Below are positions 23,254-31,590 of a stretch of 48,569 bases of DNA, piece by piece (positions within the stretch are counted from its first letter, which is position 1; each line of letters opens with the position of its first letter). Source of the DNA: a bacterium. GTDB lineage: Bacteria; Chloroflexota; Dormibacteria; UBA8260; Bog-877. The notes beneath the pieces are model-generated. The model made no database searches, was not told the origin of the DNA, and was given only the letters and a program-made list of their open reading frames with translations. The DNA is taken from assembly GCA_021817025.1 (NCBI GenBank), contig JAKAWF010000001.1:1-48569 (forward strand), written 5' to 3'. The position numbers were made by a program, and so were the translations under genes.

Positions 23254-24713
23254 CGGGACCAGGACCGCCGCCGGTACACCCGGGGTCGGACGATCAGCAG
23301 GCCGACCGCCAGGACCGCGATCCAGAGCAGCGGGGCGGACGGTTTGCCTCGCCCTTGACGGGTGATCGCCGGGATGCGAAGCGCCGCCGGGGCAGCGCTC
23401 AAGGTCGGGGGCCGCGGAACGAGTCCGGGACCGGGGCCGACCCTTGCGGCCCCGGCTGGGACGGCAGGCGGGATGTGCCTCGCCGGTGCGAGGGGCGGCT
23501 CAGTGGCCGGCGCGGAACTGGCCACCGGGGCCGGGCGTGACTGGGGACCGGGCTCGACCGCCGGGACGGGTACACCTGGCGCCATGAGGTTGAACCAGTG
23601 GGTGACCACCAGGCCGGATGCGTTCAGCTGCAGGGTGGAGGGGTTGAGGATGCCCTCCCCCTGGCTGTAGCCGATGTCCCGGAAGTAGTTGAACCCAGTG
23701 ACATAGTTGAGCCGGGACACGGCCGCCATGACCGAATTCACCTCCGGCACCATCAGCGTCTGATTGCCGCCGTCCCAGATGTCTCCCCACTCCCCCACCA
23801 CCAGGGGCACCTGGTAGGTGGCCTCAATCTGGGCGAGATTGGCGACCAGCGCCGCCGGGGACTGGAAGTAGTCGTCCACCGACAGCACTCCCATGGCCTG
23901 GACGGTGGCCTGGCTCAAGTACCCGTGGGTCGCTATCCAACCGCTGGTGCCCCAGTACCCGACCTGGACCTGCACCCCCAGATTCGCAAAGGCCGCTCGG
24001 TCCACGGTCATGCTGTCCTGAAGCCACTGGTTGTAGACAGCATCGCTGGCGAACATGCACGGTCCCTGGCAGTAGGGGGCTATCCCGGCGTTCTCGGGCT
24101 CGGCCGCCGGGGTGAAGATGTCGCCGTTGTGGAAATAGGAGGGGTGGTCGAGGATCCAGTGGTAGGTCAAGGCGAGGTAGGAGGAGGTGTCCTGGCCGGA
24201 GAGCACCGCGGCAGCCGTGCCCAGGGCCCGCCCCGGAGTGGTCGTGGGGGTCTCCTTGGCGAAGTTGTAGTCCCCCTCCCAGCTGTTCCAATGCGAGCGA
24301 AACCAGACGTGCATGCCCAGAGCATGGGCGGTGTTCACCCAGGTCGCCTCATAGCCCGGGGTGACCGGCGGCGAATAGGAGCTGGCCGGGTCGTAGGGCA
24401 CCTCGATCGCGACTGTGTTGGCGCCAGCACTTCGGTCAGTCGCCAACTCCCGCCGAATGGCGGTGGCCGGAGTCTGGTTGCGCAGGCGGTCCTTGGACAT
24501 GGCCATGGTGTCGATCGAGCGGAGTCCCCAAGCGGGTGCGCTCGACGCCACCACCGGAGAAGCCATCGGGCCCAGCCAACCGAGGCCCAAGCCGAGCAGC
24601 AGAACCCCAGGGAGCAGACGGAGCACGCGCGCACAGGGGGCCATCGACACCCACGGTGCGGTCCCGGCCGCATCTCCGAACCGTCGTCCACTGGACCGCG
24701 ACACGGCCGCCAT
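23223..24713 (-). CDS. Secreted glycoside-hydrolase-like (clan GH-A fold) protein with C-terminal anchor
   Basis: The 496-residue exported protein has a signal segment at ~30-55 (LLPGVLLLGLGLGWLGP). Its TIM-barrel-like body has two candidate acidic residues about 100 apart: E205/E207 in AAEPENAG and E308 in VGEWGD. Such spacing fits acid/base and nucleophile residues of clan GH-A enzymes. HVWFRSHWNSW is a plausible substrate-cleft segment. The exact GH family is not recognised. The C-terminal ~100 residues are Pro/Ala-rich, then a hydrophobic helix and a basic run (RPRVYRRRSW) near the end. This tail has SAPLLW in place of PEAPW, so it could be an ordinary anchor or a divergent sorting signal. 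ATG 24713 has GGAGTGGGG before it. The gene is convergent with the glycosyltransferase operon. Confidence 0.65.
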   Translation of the reverse strand: MAAVSRSSGRRFGDAAGTAPWVSMAPCARVLRLLPGVLLLGLGLGWLGPMASPVVASSAPAWGLRSIDTMAMSKDRLRNQTPATAIRRELATDRSAGANTVAIEVPYDPASSYSPPVTPGYEATWVNTAHALGMHVWFRSHWNSWEGDYNFAKETPTTTPGRALGTAAAVLSGQDTSSYLALTYHWILDHPSYFHNGDIFTPAAEPENAGIAPYCQGPCMFASDAVYNQWLQDSMTVDRAAFANLGVQVQVGYWGTSGWIATHGYLSQATVQAMGVLSVDDYFQSPAALVANLAQIEATYQVPLVVGEWGDIWDGGNQTLMVPEVNSVMAAVSRLNYVTGFNYFRDIGYSQGEGILNPSTLQLNASGLVVTHWFNLMAPGVPVPAVEPGPQSRPAPVASSAPATEPPLAPARHIPPAVPAGAARVGPGPGLVPRPPTLSAAPAALRIPAITRQGRGKPSAPLLWIAVLAVGLLIVRPRVYRRRSWSRHWGAGPVIR

Positions 24714-25347
24714 CGACAGCCCCACTCCGTGACCGGCTCTTCAGATCCTCGGGGGCCCCGCCCGGCCGCGGGCCGGGCTCGGGCTCGCAAGATGGATTGG
24801 GGGGCCGGCCGCCGAGCACCCGGCGGCCCTCACGGCCCTGATCGGGGGGACCACACGCTTGCCCCGGCTGTTGTTTCGCGAACTGCGGACTCATTCAGAC
24901 ACGGATCCTGACGGCCTCATCGCCACCGGCCAGCCCCGCCGCGGGCCCCGCCCTGGGCTGGCCCACGCGACCCACCGGCCCGGGCTGGCGGGCCTGGGCT
25001 CCGGAGCGTCGTTGGCACGCCACTTCACCCTCGAGCTTGGCGGACCTCGCTTGACGCCCAGAGCCGACTCAACGAGGCGGCTCCCCTCGCCGGTCACCAT
25101 GGACCAGCTTCCCGCGCCGCGGTCCGGAGTGGTCCAGCGCGTCGGGTTGCGCCCGCGCCGCGCGGGCGGCAGACACCCCACACCCGCTTGGCCCCGGGCG
25201 CCACGGCATTGCTCCGGACCACCGAGTTGGTCCTGCCCCCCCCGCCCCCGGCGCAGTGCGGCCGATTGCCCTGGGGTCAGGTCGATGTGAACCACCCCCC
25301 GCCGCGGGCGAGACCAGTGCGATGCCATGGCGGGCACCCCGCAGGTT
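24714..25347. other. Intergenic region with a GC hairpin
   Basis: No gene is supported in this ~630-base stretch. A short perfect hairpin, GCCCGCG (25151-25157) against CGCGGGC (25161-25167) with a three-base loop, is present but has no T-run. The rest is GC-rich sequence without recognisable domains. Confidence 0.45.
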
Positions 25348-25584
25348 TCAGACCTGGACGATCCTGAGCCCGAGCGCGTCCTCAAGGGGGGCGAGGCCGC
25401 CGTCCCGGGTGACCACTGGGGATCCCTGGGAGATGACGGTGGCCGCGACCCACGGGTCGTTCACATTGACCCGGCTGCCGACCTCGGCCGAGTGCGGGCG
25501 ATATCGGTGGTCGAGAGCGGCAGCAGCCGGTGCTGTGGGAGCACCCGCAGGCGCATCCAAACGGATCGGCGGTGTCCCGCTGAG
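25348..25584 (-). pseudogene. C-terminal remnant of a PIN-domain (VapC-like) toxin
   Basis: On the minus strand the last ~78 codons before TGA at 25348-25350 read like the end of a PIN ribonuclease: PPIRLDAP, then VNVNDPWVAATVISQGSPVVTRD and a closing LGLRIVQV. The NDxW-AAT and VTRD segments carry the conserved Asp residues of the PIN active site. Upstream the frame remains open but no longer resembles a PIN domain, and the catalytic N-terminal Asp region is missing. No antitoxin gene is visible. This looks like a truncated, dead toxin gene left between the hydrolase and the G1 peptidase. Confidence 0.55.
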
Positions 25585-25788
25585 GGTGCCCGGCCGGCAC
25601 GAGGCTGGGCCCGCAGGGCGGGAGATTCCACATCGCTCCCGGTGGGCCTCCCGGGCCAAGCCCGCTCTGTCGCCGCGGCGAGAACCTGGCCGGGGGAGGG
25701 ACGGCGGGCACCCGACGAGGGTCAGCTTTCTTGAACCAGGTGAAGGCATCGTGACCCCACTGTCACTGGCCATCTGGTTCCCGGGTGG

Positions 25789-25794
25789 TAGTCT
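25789..25794 (+). promoter_or_regulatory. GGTAGTCT-type -10 box of the G1 peptidase gene
   Basis: TAGTCT preceded by GG, 12 bases before the ATG at 25807, predicts a leader of only about six bases. No ribosome binding site is present, consistent with near-leaderless translation. The box matches those at 714, 29177 and 44949. Confidence 0.45.
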
Positions 25795-25806
25795 CGGGTC
25801 AGCCCC

Positions 25807-27732
25807 ATGTCCATCCTCCCAGCGGCGCGTCGCCTCTTCTCGGCCGGGGCTGCGGGCCTGCTGCTCAGTGCCGGCGCGGCCCTGGCACTGGCGCCACCGG
25901 CTGAGGCCGCGGCCACTTTGTCGGCGGCGCCTGAGCGAGCCGCCGCCTCGACGGCGGGAGCGGCATACTCGGCTCTGCCGCCGACTCGCCTGCTCGACAC
26001 CAGGGTGACTGGAGGAGGCCTGGGCCCGCAGGGAACCACCGCGCTCACGGTCATCGGGGGCAGTGTTCCCGCCAACGCCACCGCGGTGGCGTTGAATGTG
26101 ACGGTGACCGACACCACCGCGGCCAGCTACCTCTCCGTCTACCCAGCGGGACTTTCCCGGCCGGTGATCTCCAACCTCAACTGGGTCCAGGGGGAGACGG
26201 TGGCCAACCTGGTGATCGTGCCGGTGGGCGGCGGAGGCCAGGTCGGTTTCTACAACTCCGCGGGGAGCACGGCCCTGATCGTGGACCTCGAAGGCTACTT
26301 CGCTCCGGAGGCGGCCGGGAGCACGGTCGGGAGCTACCTGGCGCTGGCGCCGGCCAGGATCACCGACACGCGGGCGGGCAGCGGCTATCCCAATGCGGGC
26401 ACGGCCGTGGGTCCTGGAAGCACCCTCGCCGTGGAGGCGACGGGAGTGGGCGGCGTACCGCCCAGCGGAGTCGCGGCCGTGCTCGTCAACCTGACCGTCA
26501 CTAACACCACGGCGGCCGGATACCTGACCGTCTATCCCGCCGGGGGCAGCCGGCCGAGCGCCTCCAATCTGAACTGGAGCGCCGGTGAGACCGTCGCCAA
26601 CCGGGTGCTGGTGCCAGTCGGGGCAGGCGGGCAGATCAGCCTCTACAACCAGAGTGGCAGCGCCGCTGTCGTGGTCGACGTCGACGGCTTCTTCAGCGCT
26701 GGCACTCTGACCGGGGGCAATCCCAGCTTGTTCACCCCGATCGCTCCGGTCAGGGTGCTGGACACCCGCCAGACGGGGACGGCGCTGGGGCCCGGGCAGG
26801 CCGTCCTGGCGCAGCTCGCCGGGGTGGGCGGGATCCCAGGCGACGCCACCGCGGTGGTCGCCAACGCGACCGTCGCCGACACCACCGCGGCCAGTTACCT
26901 CACGGTCTACCCGGGAGGAGTTCGCCCCGTGGCGTCTGACCTCAACTGGACGGCGGGCCAAGTGGTGCCCAACCTGACCGTGGCCACGCTCAGTGGCAGC
27001 GGCGCGGTCACCATCTACAACCATGCCGGGAACACCGACGTCATCGTGGACGCCTTCGGCTACTTCAGTCCGGCCACGACTGCCACCACGGCCACGGCGC
27101 CGCCGGCCACCATCGACTCTTCCAACTGGTCGGGGTACGAGCTTGGCGACGGCCCCTACACCTCGGTGGCGGGTACCTTCACGGTCCCCAACCTGTCCGC
27201 CAGCGGCACCACCACGGCGACGGCCGAGTGGGCGGGCATTGACGGCGCCGCCAATTCCTCGTTGATTCAGGCTGGGGTGGCGGAGATCTACCACCACAGC
27301 ACCAATCAGGTGAGCATTTTCGCCTGGTGGGAGATCCTTCCCGCCCCGGCCACTCCGATTCCGAACATCGTGGTCTCGCCGGGCGACACGGTGACGGTGA
27401 ACATCGGGCAGGTGGGCGGGACGACCTGGGCGATCAGCGTGCGGGACAACACCACCGGAGTGGGCTTCAGCACCGATCAGGTGTACAGCGGCCCCCTCTC
27501 CTCGGCGGAGTGGATCGTGGAGGCGCCCACCATCTCCTCCACGGGGACGGTGGCCACGCTGGGGGATTACAGCCCCAATGTGACCTTCACCAATCTGGGG
27601 GCCAGTGGGACCTCACTCTCCACGACCGAGGTAGTCATGGTGCAGGGTGGGGCCATCGTGTCAGTCCCATCGGCGCTCACCAGCGCGGGCTTCGCGGTCG
27701 CCTACGGAAACGTCGCCCCCGCGGCCCCCTGA
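25807..27732 (+). CDS. Secreted G1 (eqolisin) glutamic peptidase with three N-terminal surface repeats
   Basis: This is an exported acid endopeptidase of 641 residues. A signal peptide (~1-40, ending near AEAAA) is followed by three homologous ~120-residue beta-rich repeats at ~57-172, ~177-303 and ~308-425. Each has RLLDTR-like, YLTVYPAG, SNLNW, ETVAN and VIVDxxGYF segments, a repeat type common on high-GC Gram-positive secreted proteins. The G1 domain covers ~440-640 and starts SSNWSGY. The catalytic Gln is probably Q488 in LIQAG, and the catalytic Glu is one of E568/E572 in AEWIVEAP. Unlike the S53 peptidase it has no C-terminal helix and no PEAPW tail, so it is likely released or held by its repeats. 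No propeptide is obvious. Confidence 0.87.
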   Translation: MSILPAARRLFSAGAAGLLLSAGAALALAPPAEAAATLSAAPERAAASTAGAAYSALPPTRLLDTRVTGGGLGPQGTTALTVIGGSVPANATAVALNVTVTDTTAASYLSVYPAGLSRPVISNLNWVQGETVANLVIVPVGGGGQVGFYNSAGSTALIVDLEGYFAPEAAGSTVGSYLALAPARITDTRAGSGYPNAGTAVGPGSTLAVEATGVGGVPPSGVAAVLVNLTVTNTTAAGYLTVYPAGGSRPSASNLNWSAGETVANRVLVPVGAGGQISLYNQSGSAAVVVDVDGFFSAGTLTGGNPSLFTPIAPVRVLDTRQTGTALGPGQAVLAQLAGVGGIPGDATAVVANATVADTTAASYLTVYPGGVRPVASDLNWTAGQVVPNLTVATLSGSGAVTIYNHAGNTDVIVDAFGYFSPATTATTATAPPATIDSSNWSGYELGDGPYTSVAGTFTVPNLSASGTTTATAEWAGIDGAANSSLIQAGVAEIYHHSTNQVSIFAWWEILPAPATPIPNIVVSPGDTVTVNIGQVGGTTWAISVRDNTTGVGFSTDQVYSGPLSSAEWIVEAPTISSTGTVATLGDYSPNVTFTNLGASGTSLSTTEVVMVQGGAIVSVPSALTSAGFAVAYGNVAPAAP

Positions 27733-28146
27733 GCGCTCCCCGGCACAGGTTCGAGAAGGTTGCCAACTGGGTAAGCCCGTGGGCCAGTGCGACTGGCAGG
27801 GCGGCCCCCCTCCGGGATCCACGTTCTCAGGCCGGCGGATCCAGGTGCTGGGGGCGGTGGCCCGCCACCGCGGTTCAGCGCAGGCGGCTGTCCGGCGGGC
27901 CCGGCCGGCGTGGCTGCCTCGGCCACCCCGGCCGCCGTGCGGCCGACACTCCGCGGCCAGCTCATGCGGGTTGGGGCATGGGGCACCCGTTCTCCCTCCC
28001 AGTTCCCGCCACGGTGAACAGTCGGCCAATCCTCGGTGGCGTCGCGCACTCGCTCGGGCACCTCGCGGCTCGACCAAAGCCGGAGCGCGGGACCGGCCCG
28101 GCTCGCCGAGATTGCGGGCCGATCCCGCCGGCGGCGACGGGCCCGC
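27733..28146. other. Gap between convergent genes, no gene seen
   Basis: This 414-base stretch between the G1 peptidase and the minus-strand aldo/keto reductase contains only short overlapping frames without domains. I see no hairpin with a T-run. Confidence 0.5.
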
Positions 28147-29136
28147 TCAGGCGCTGGTCGGGTCCCTGGCTCCACTCCGGTGGGTCAGGCGGCCCAGCAT
28201 CTGGGCGGCGGCCGCAGCCCTCGAGTACTCCACCAGGTCGGCCACCCTCCGGATCGCCAGCAGCTCGTCGGCGCCCAGCTCGATGTCGGCCGCGGCCACG
28301 TTGGCCTCCAGTTGGGCGACCGAGTTGGCGCCCGGGATGGCGATGACCTGAGGCTGCGCGACGAGGTAGGCGAGCGCCACCTGGGACGGAGTGGCTCCCC
28401 GGCCCTCCCCGATCTCCCGCAGCAGAGTGACCAAGGGGGTGGCTGCCGCCATGGCGGTCGGCGTGAAGAGCGGGTTGTTGCGCCGGACCCCGCCCGGGAG
28501 GTGATCCGCGTCGTACCGGCCGCTGAGCGCGCCCTGGGCGAGGGGGCTGTAGGCGATCACCACCCGGTGCTGGCGCTGCGCCCAGCCCAGGAGGCCGCGC
28601 TCCGGCTTGCGCTGGAGGAGGTTGTAGCGGACCTGGTTGGAGATGATCGGGGTGCCCAGCAGGCGCTCGGCCCGCCGCCAGCGGGAGAGGGAGAAGTTGC
28701 TCACCCCGGCGTAGCGGCTGAGGCCCTGCGCCAGGATCCGGCGCATGCCCTGCATCTGCAATCCCAGCGGAATCACCGGGTTGGGAAAGTGAACTTGGTA
28801 GAGGTCCACCCAGGGCCGCTCCAACCGGGCCAGGCTGCCTTCGCAGTGGCTGACCATGACCCCGGGCAGGGGCACGATCGGCAGGAACTTGGTGGCCAGG
28901 AAGACCTTCCCAGGCCACTCCTTGAGCGCGCTCCCCACCAGCGACTCGCTGATCCCGGAGCCGTAGAGCTCGGCGGTGTCGATGACCGTGATCCCCAGTT
29001 CCAGAGCGCGCCTGAGGATGTCGATGGAGTCCTGGGGCCCGTACTGCTGCCCGTAGCCCCAGCCCTGCTCGCCGAACTGCCAGCAACCGAGCCCGATCCG
29101 CGAGAGCCTGCTGCCGTCGAGGTCCAGATACCGCAC
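28147..29136 (-). CDS. Aldo/keto reductase
   Basis: This is a cytoplasmic NAD(P)H-dependent oxidoreductase of the (beta/alpha)8 aldo/keto reductase family, of 329 residues. The tetrad is visible: Asp and Tyr in VIDTAELYG, Lys in FLATKFLP and His in YQVHFPNP. Cofactor-side motifs include GVSNFSL, IAYSPLAQGAL and IPGANSVAQLEANV. The substrate is unknown. The GTG at 29136 (VRYLDLDGSRL) is preferred over a possible start at 29157, because it begins at the family's usual first strand. A CATAAT -10 box (29144-29149) also ends seven bases before it, which implies a leaderless mRNA. It is divergent from the 7-TM gene at 29208 and belongs to a different subgroup from the reductase at 30360. Confidence 0.88.
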   Translation of the reverse strand: MRYLDLDGSRLSRIGLGCWQFGEQGWGYGQQYGPQDSIDILRRALELGITVIDTAELYGSGISESLVGSALKEWPGKVFLATKFLPIVPLPGVMVSHCEGSLARLERPWVDLYQVHFPNPVIPLGLQMQGMRRILAQGLSRYAGVSNFSLSRWRRAERLLGTPIISNQVRYNLLQRKPERGLLGWAQRQHRVVIAYSPLAQGALSGRYDADHLPGGVRRNNPLFTPTAMAAATPLVTLLREIGEGRGATPSQVALAYLVAQPQVIAIPGANSVAQLEANVAAADIELGADELLAIRRVADLVEYSRAAAAAQMLGRLTHRSGARDPTSA

Positions 29137-29143
29137 GGGCCTG

Positions 29144-29149
29144 ATTATG
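29144..29149 (-). promoter_or_regulatory. -10 box for a leaderless aldo/keto reductase mRNA
   Basis: CATAAT on the minus strand ends seven bases before GTG 29136. The transcript would start at the start codon. This position helps choose between the two possible starts of the gene. Confidence 0.45.
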
Positions 29150-29176
29150 CCCCCCACCGCGGCGTCCCCCGAGTGG

Positions 29177-29182
29177 TAGTCT
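29177..29182 (+). promoter_or_regulatory. GGTAGTCT-type -10 box of the 7-TM gene
   Basis: TAGTCT preceded by GG, 25 bases before the ATG at 29208. Unlike the box at 25789, a ribosome binding site (GGGAGG, 29194-29199) lies between it and the start codon, so this gene has a normal leader. Confidence 0.45.
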
Positions 29183-29207
29183 CGATGGCGACCGGGAGGT
29201 TCCGCCC

Positions 29208-29930
29208 ATGGTCTTCTCAGCCCTCGCGTGCGTTCTCGGAGCCGCGTTCTCGGCAGTCGTCTGGGGGCGGTGGGCCCGCAGCCGCCGAGCGGCGTTCGCC
29301 GCCTGGGGGGTGGGGCTCGCGATCTTCTCGGCGGCCGCCTTGACGCAGGCCATAGGGCAGGCCAACGGCTTCTCGGTGCCGCTCTTCCGCGCCTTCTACC
29401 TGTTGGGGGGCGTCCTGGGGGTCATCTACCTGGCCCTGGGCACGGTCTTCCTGATGGCCCCCCAGCGGGTGGCGCGGATCTCGGCTGTGGTGCTGGGTGT
29501 CCTGACCGTGATCATCGCCGCCGACGCCGCCGTAGTCCCCGTCAACGCCGCCAAGCTGACCACTGCGGCCGGGGTGCTGGGGACGGCGCTGGTGGGCCAC
29601 GGGACACCGCTCTTCGTGGCGGCGGTCACGTTCAACATCCTGGGCACAATGGTGCTGGTCGGTGGTTCGGGCTGGTCGGCGATTCGCTTCAGCCGCAAGC
29701 ACGCCGGGGCCGATCAGGTGCTCTGCAACGGGCTCCTCACCGCCGGGGCCCTGGTGGTGGCGGCCGGCTTCTCGCTGGCCAAGACGGTGGGCGGGACCCT
29801 GGCTCAGCTGGGGATCGCCGAGTCGATCGGGATCACCGTCATGTTCGTCGGTTTCCTGAGTCTGGGCAGGGTGGGGAGCCGGGCGGCCGCGCCGGCCCGC
29901 AGCGCCTCCGGTCCCCGCCCCCGCGGCTGA
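29208..29930 (+). CDS. Multi-pass membrane protein of unknown function
   Basis: The 240-residue protein has about seven hydrophobic helices and short polar loops, and a basic, Pro/Ala-rich C-terminus. I recognise no family motif. The helix spacing and small size resemble integral membrane proteins annotated only as hypothetical. The ATG is preceded by GGGAGG at a suitable distance and by a -10 box, so expression is likely. It is divergent from the aldo/keto reductase, with 71 bases between the start codons. No partner gene indicates its job. Confidence 0.7.
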   Translation: MVFSALACVLGAAFSAVVWGRWARSRRAAFAAWGVGLAIFSAAALTQAIGQANGFSVPLFRAFYLLGGVLGVIYLALGTVFLMAPQRVARISAVVLGVLTVIIAADAAVVPVNAAKLTTAAGVLGTALVGHGTPLFVAAVTFNILGTMVLVGGSGWSAIRFSRKHAGADQVLCNGLLTAGALVVAAGFSLAKTVGGTLAQLGIAESIGITVMFVGFLSLGRVGSRAAAPARSASGPRPRG

Positions 29931-30359
29931 GCCTCCGCCCCGCCACCAGGCGCCAGCGCGGCCACCTGTCCCCGGGGTGGCGCGTTGACGGTCTTGGCCG
30001 CCGGAAGGCCGCGCTCTAGCGGCCGACAAAGAGGCCGCGGCCACCCGGTGCGGCGTGGACGTGGCGACCCATGGCCGCTGGTGGGATCTGGCCCGCGACC
30101 TCAGCCACGGGGGAGGCGCGGGGGAGGGCGAGCCCCCGCCCGGCCAGTGAACCAGGCGAGGGAGCCCCATCCAGGGGCCAGTGGCCGGACTGGCTGCAGG
30201 TCGGGCGAGGCCGCCCCTCCCGAGCGGGTGCCGCCGCCGGGCACTCAGTTGGGAGGGCTCCTCCTTCTCGAGGGCAGATAATGGACGCGTCGGCCGCTGC
30301 TTCGGCAGCCGCTGGACGGGATCTGGCGTGCCCGCTCGACCATTCAAGTGGAGGCGACC
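29931..30359. other. Intergenic region before the second aldo/keto reductase
   Basis: No gene is supported here. A GATAAT sequence at 30277-30282 could be the -10 box for the downstream reductase, though no -35 partner is convincing. Confidence 0.45.
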
Positions 30360-31337
30360 GTGCCCATGGAGTACACGCATCTCGGTCGGTCCGGCCTGAG
30401 GGTCAGCCCGCTTTGCCTCGGGACCATGAACTTCGGTCCTCTCACCAGTGAGGAGGACGCCTTCCGGATCATGGACCGGGCCCTGGAGGTGGGGATCAAC
30501 TTCTTCGACACCGCCAACGTCTACGGGCGGTCGGTGCAGCTGGGGCTGACCGAGGAGATCGTCGGGCGCTGGTTCGCGCAGGGAGGGGAGCGGCGCCAGA
30601 AGGTGGTGATCGCCACCAAGCTCTACGGCTCCACCACCGACTGGCCCAACGACACCTTCCTCTCCGCCCGCAACATCCGCCACGCCTGCGAGGCGTCGCT
30701 GCGCCGGCTCCGGACCGACCACCTTGACCTCTATCAGATGCACCACATCGACCGGGAGACTCCCTTCGAGGAGATCTGGGAGGCCTTCGAGGTGCTCCGC
30801 CAGCAGGGCAAGATCATCTACGCTGGTTCCTCCAACTTCGCCGGCTGGCACATCGCCAGGGCTCAGGAGAAGGCGCGTGCCCGCCACTTCATGGGCCTGG
30901 TCAGCGAGCAGTCCCTCTACAACCTGCTGGCTCGCCAGGTCGAGCTGGAGGTCCTGCCCGCCTGCCGCGAGTACGGCCTGGGCCTGATCCCCTGGAGCCC
31001 CCTCGCCTCGGGAATCCTGGGCGGGGCCCTCCGGAAGCAGGAGGAGGGCAGACGGTCCGACCAGCGCAACCAGGAGCGGGTTGCGGAGCACCGCTCCCAG
31101 CTCGAGGCCTACGAGGAGTTCTGCCAGGCCAAGGGTGAGCGACCGGCTGACGTCGCGCTGGCCTGGCTGCTCCACCAGGAGGGGGTCACGGCCCCCATCA
31201 TCGGGCCCCGCACCCTCGAGCAACTGGACGGCGCGCTGAGGGCTCTCGAGGTCAAACTGAGCCACGAGGATCTGGAGCGGCTCGACCAGATCTTCCCGGG
31301 GCCCGGAGGGGCTGCGCCGGAGGCGTACGCCTGGTAG
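30360..31337 (+). CDS. Aldo/keto reductase (general stress / YhdN-like type)
   Basis: This is an NADPH-dependent oxidoreductase of 325 residues. It begins MEYTHLGRSGLRVSPLCLGTMNFG, typical of the AKR11/12-like group. The tetrad residues lie in FFDTANVYG (Asp, Tyr), VIATKLYG (Lys) and YQMHHID (His). The cofactor-binding end is IIGPRTLEQLDGAL. A GGAGG at 30350-30354 favours the GTG at 30360 (spacing five) over the ATG at 30366. Substrate and pathway are unknown. Its 3' half and downstream flank are duplicated in decayed form at 32274-32712, beyond the vapBC locus. Confidence 0.9.
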   Translation: MPMEYTHLGRSGLRVSPLCLGTMNFGPLTSEEDAFRIMDRALEVGINFFDTANVYGRSVQLGLTEEIVGRWFAQGGERRQKVVIATKLYGSTTDWPNDTFLSARNIRHACEASLRRLRTDHLDLYQMHHIDRETPFEEIWEAFEVLRQQGKIIYAGSSNFAGWHIARAQEKARARHFMGLVSEQSLYNLLARQVELEVLPACREYGLGLIPWSPLASGILGGALRKQEEGRRSDQRNQERVAEHRSQLEAYEEFCQAKGERPADVALAWLLHQEGVTAPIIGPRTLEQLDGALRALEVKLSHEDLERLDQIFPGPGGAAPEAYAW

Positions 31338-31464
31338 GCGATCCTGGGGAGGCGCTTGCGGGGCCGCCCGTTACATTTTCTTCAGTCCGGCGCCGCTGGG
31401 AGGCTCACCGGATGGGGGCCGCGCGCGCTTCGCGCGGGGCGCTGACTGGGCCGGGCCGGAGGCG
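30954..31464 (+). repeat. Diverged direct repeat, copy 1 (intact reductase 3' half plus flank)
   Basis: This segment aligns with 32274-32712. Exact anchors are a 17-base match (31146-31162 with 32428-32444), a 14-base match (31290-31303 with 32568-32581), and GCGCTGAC plus a 12-base match beyond the stop (31439-31464 with 32687-32712). The offset changes from 1282 to 1248 along the alignment, so small indels separate the copies. Confidence 0.75.
31359..31380 (+). terminator. Weak terminator-like hairpin after the reductase
   Basis: A short CGGG/CCCG stem with a GCCG loop is followed by TTACATTTTC, 20 bases after the stop codon. The stem is only four pairs, so this is tentative. Confidence 0.25.
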
Positions 31465-31551
31465 ACGCCAGCCGGTCGGGCAGGCCGCGGCGGGGGTCGT
31501 GGAGGACGGGCCGCCGCCGGCGCGGCTGCTGCTCTGAGCCCGGCGAGACCA

Positions 31552-31567
31552 ACGCATCGTGATGCGT
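31552..31567. promoter_or_regulatory. Perfect palindrome upstream of vapB (candidate operator)
   Basis: ACGCATC GT GATGCGT: seven-base arms with a two-base centre, 24 bases before the vapB start. Ribbon-helix-helix antitoxins bind such palindromes to repress their own operon. No other copy was noticed nearby. Confidence 0.6.
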
Positions 31568-31590
31568 ACGGGTGAGACCGCGATCCAGGC

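Noticed and set aside
25151..25167. Seven-pair GC hairpin considered as a terminator or attachment site
   Set aside because: No adjacent gene end, T-run or repeat partner was found.
25585..27297. Most of the long minus-strand frame that ends at 25348
   Set aside because: Only the last ~78 codons resemble a protein (PIN remnant); the rest is antisense to the G1 peptidase repeats and mirrors their periodicity.
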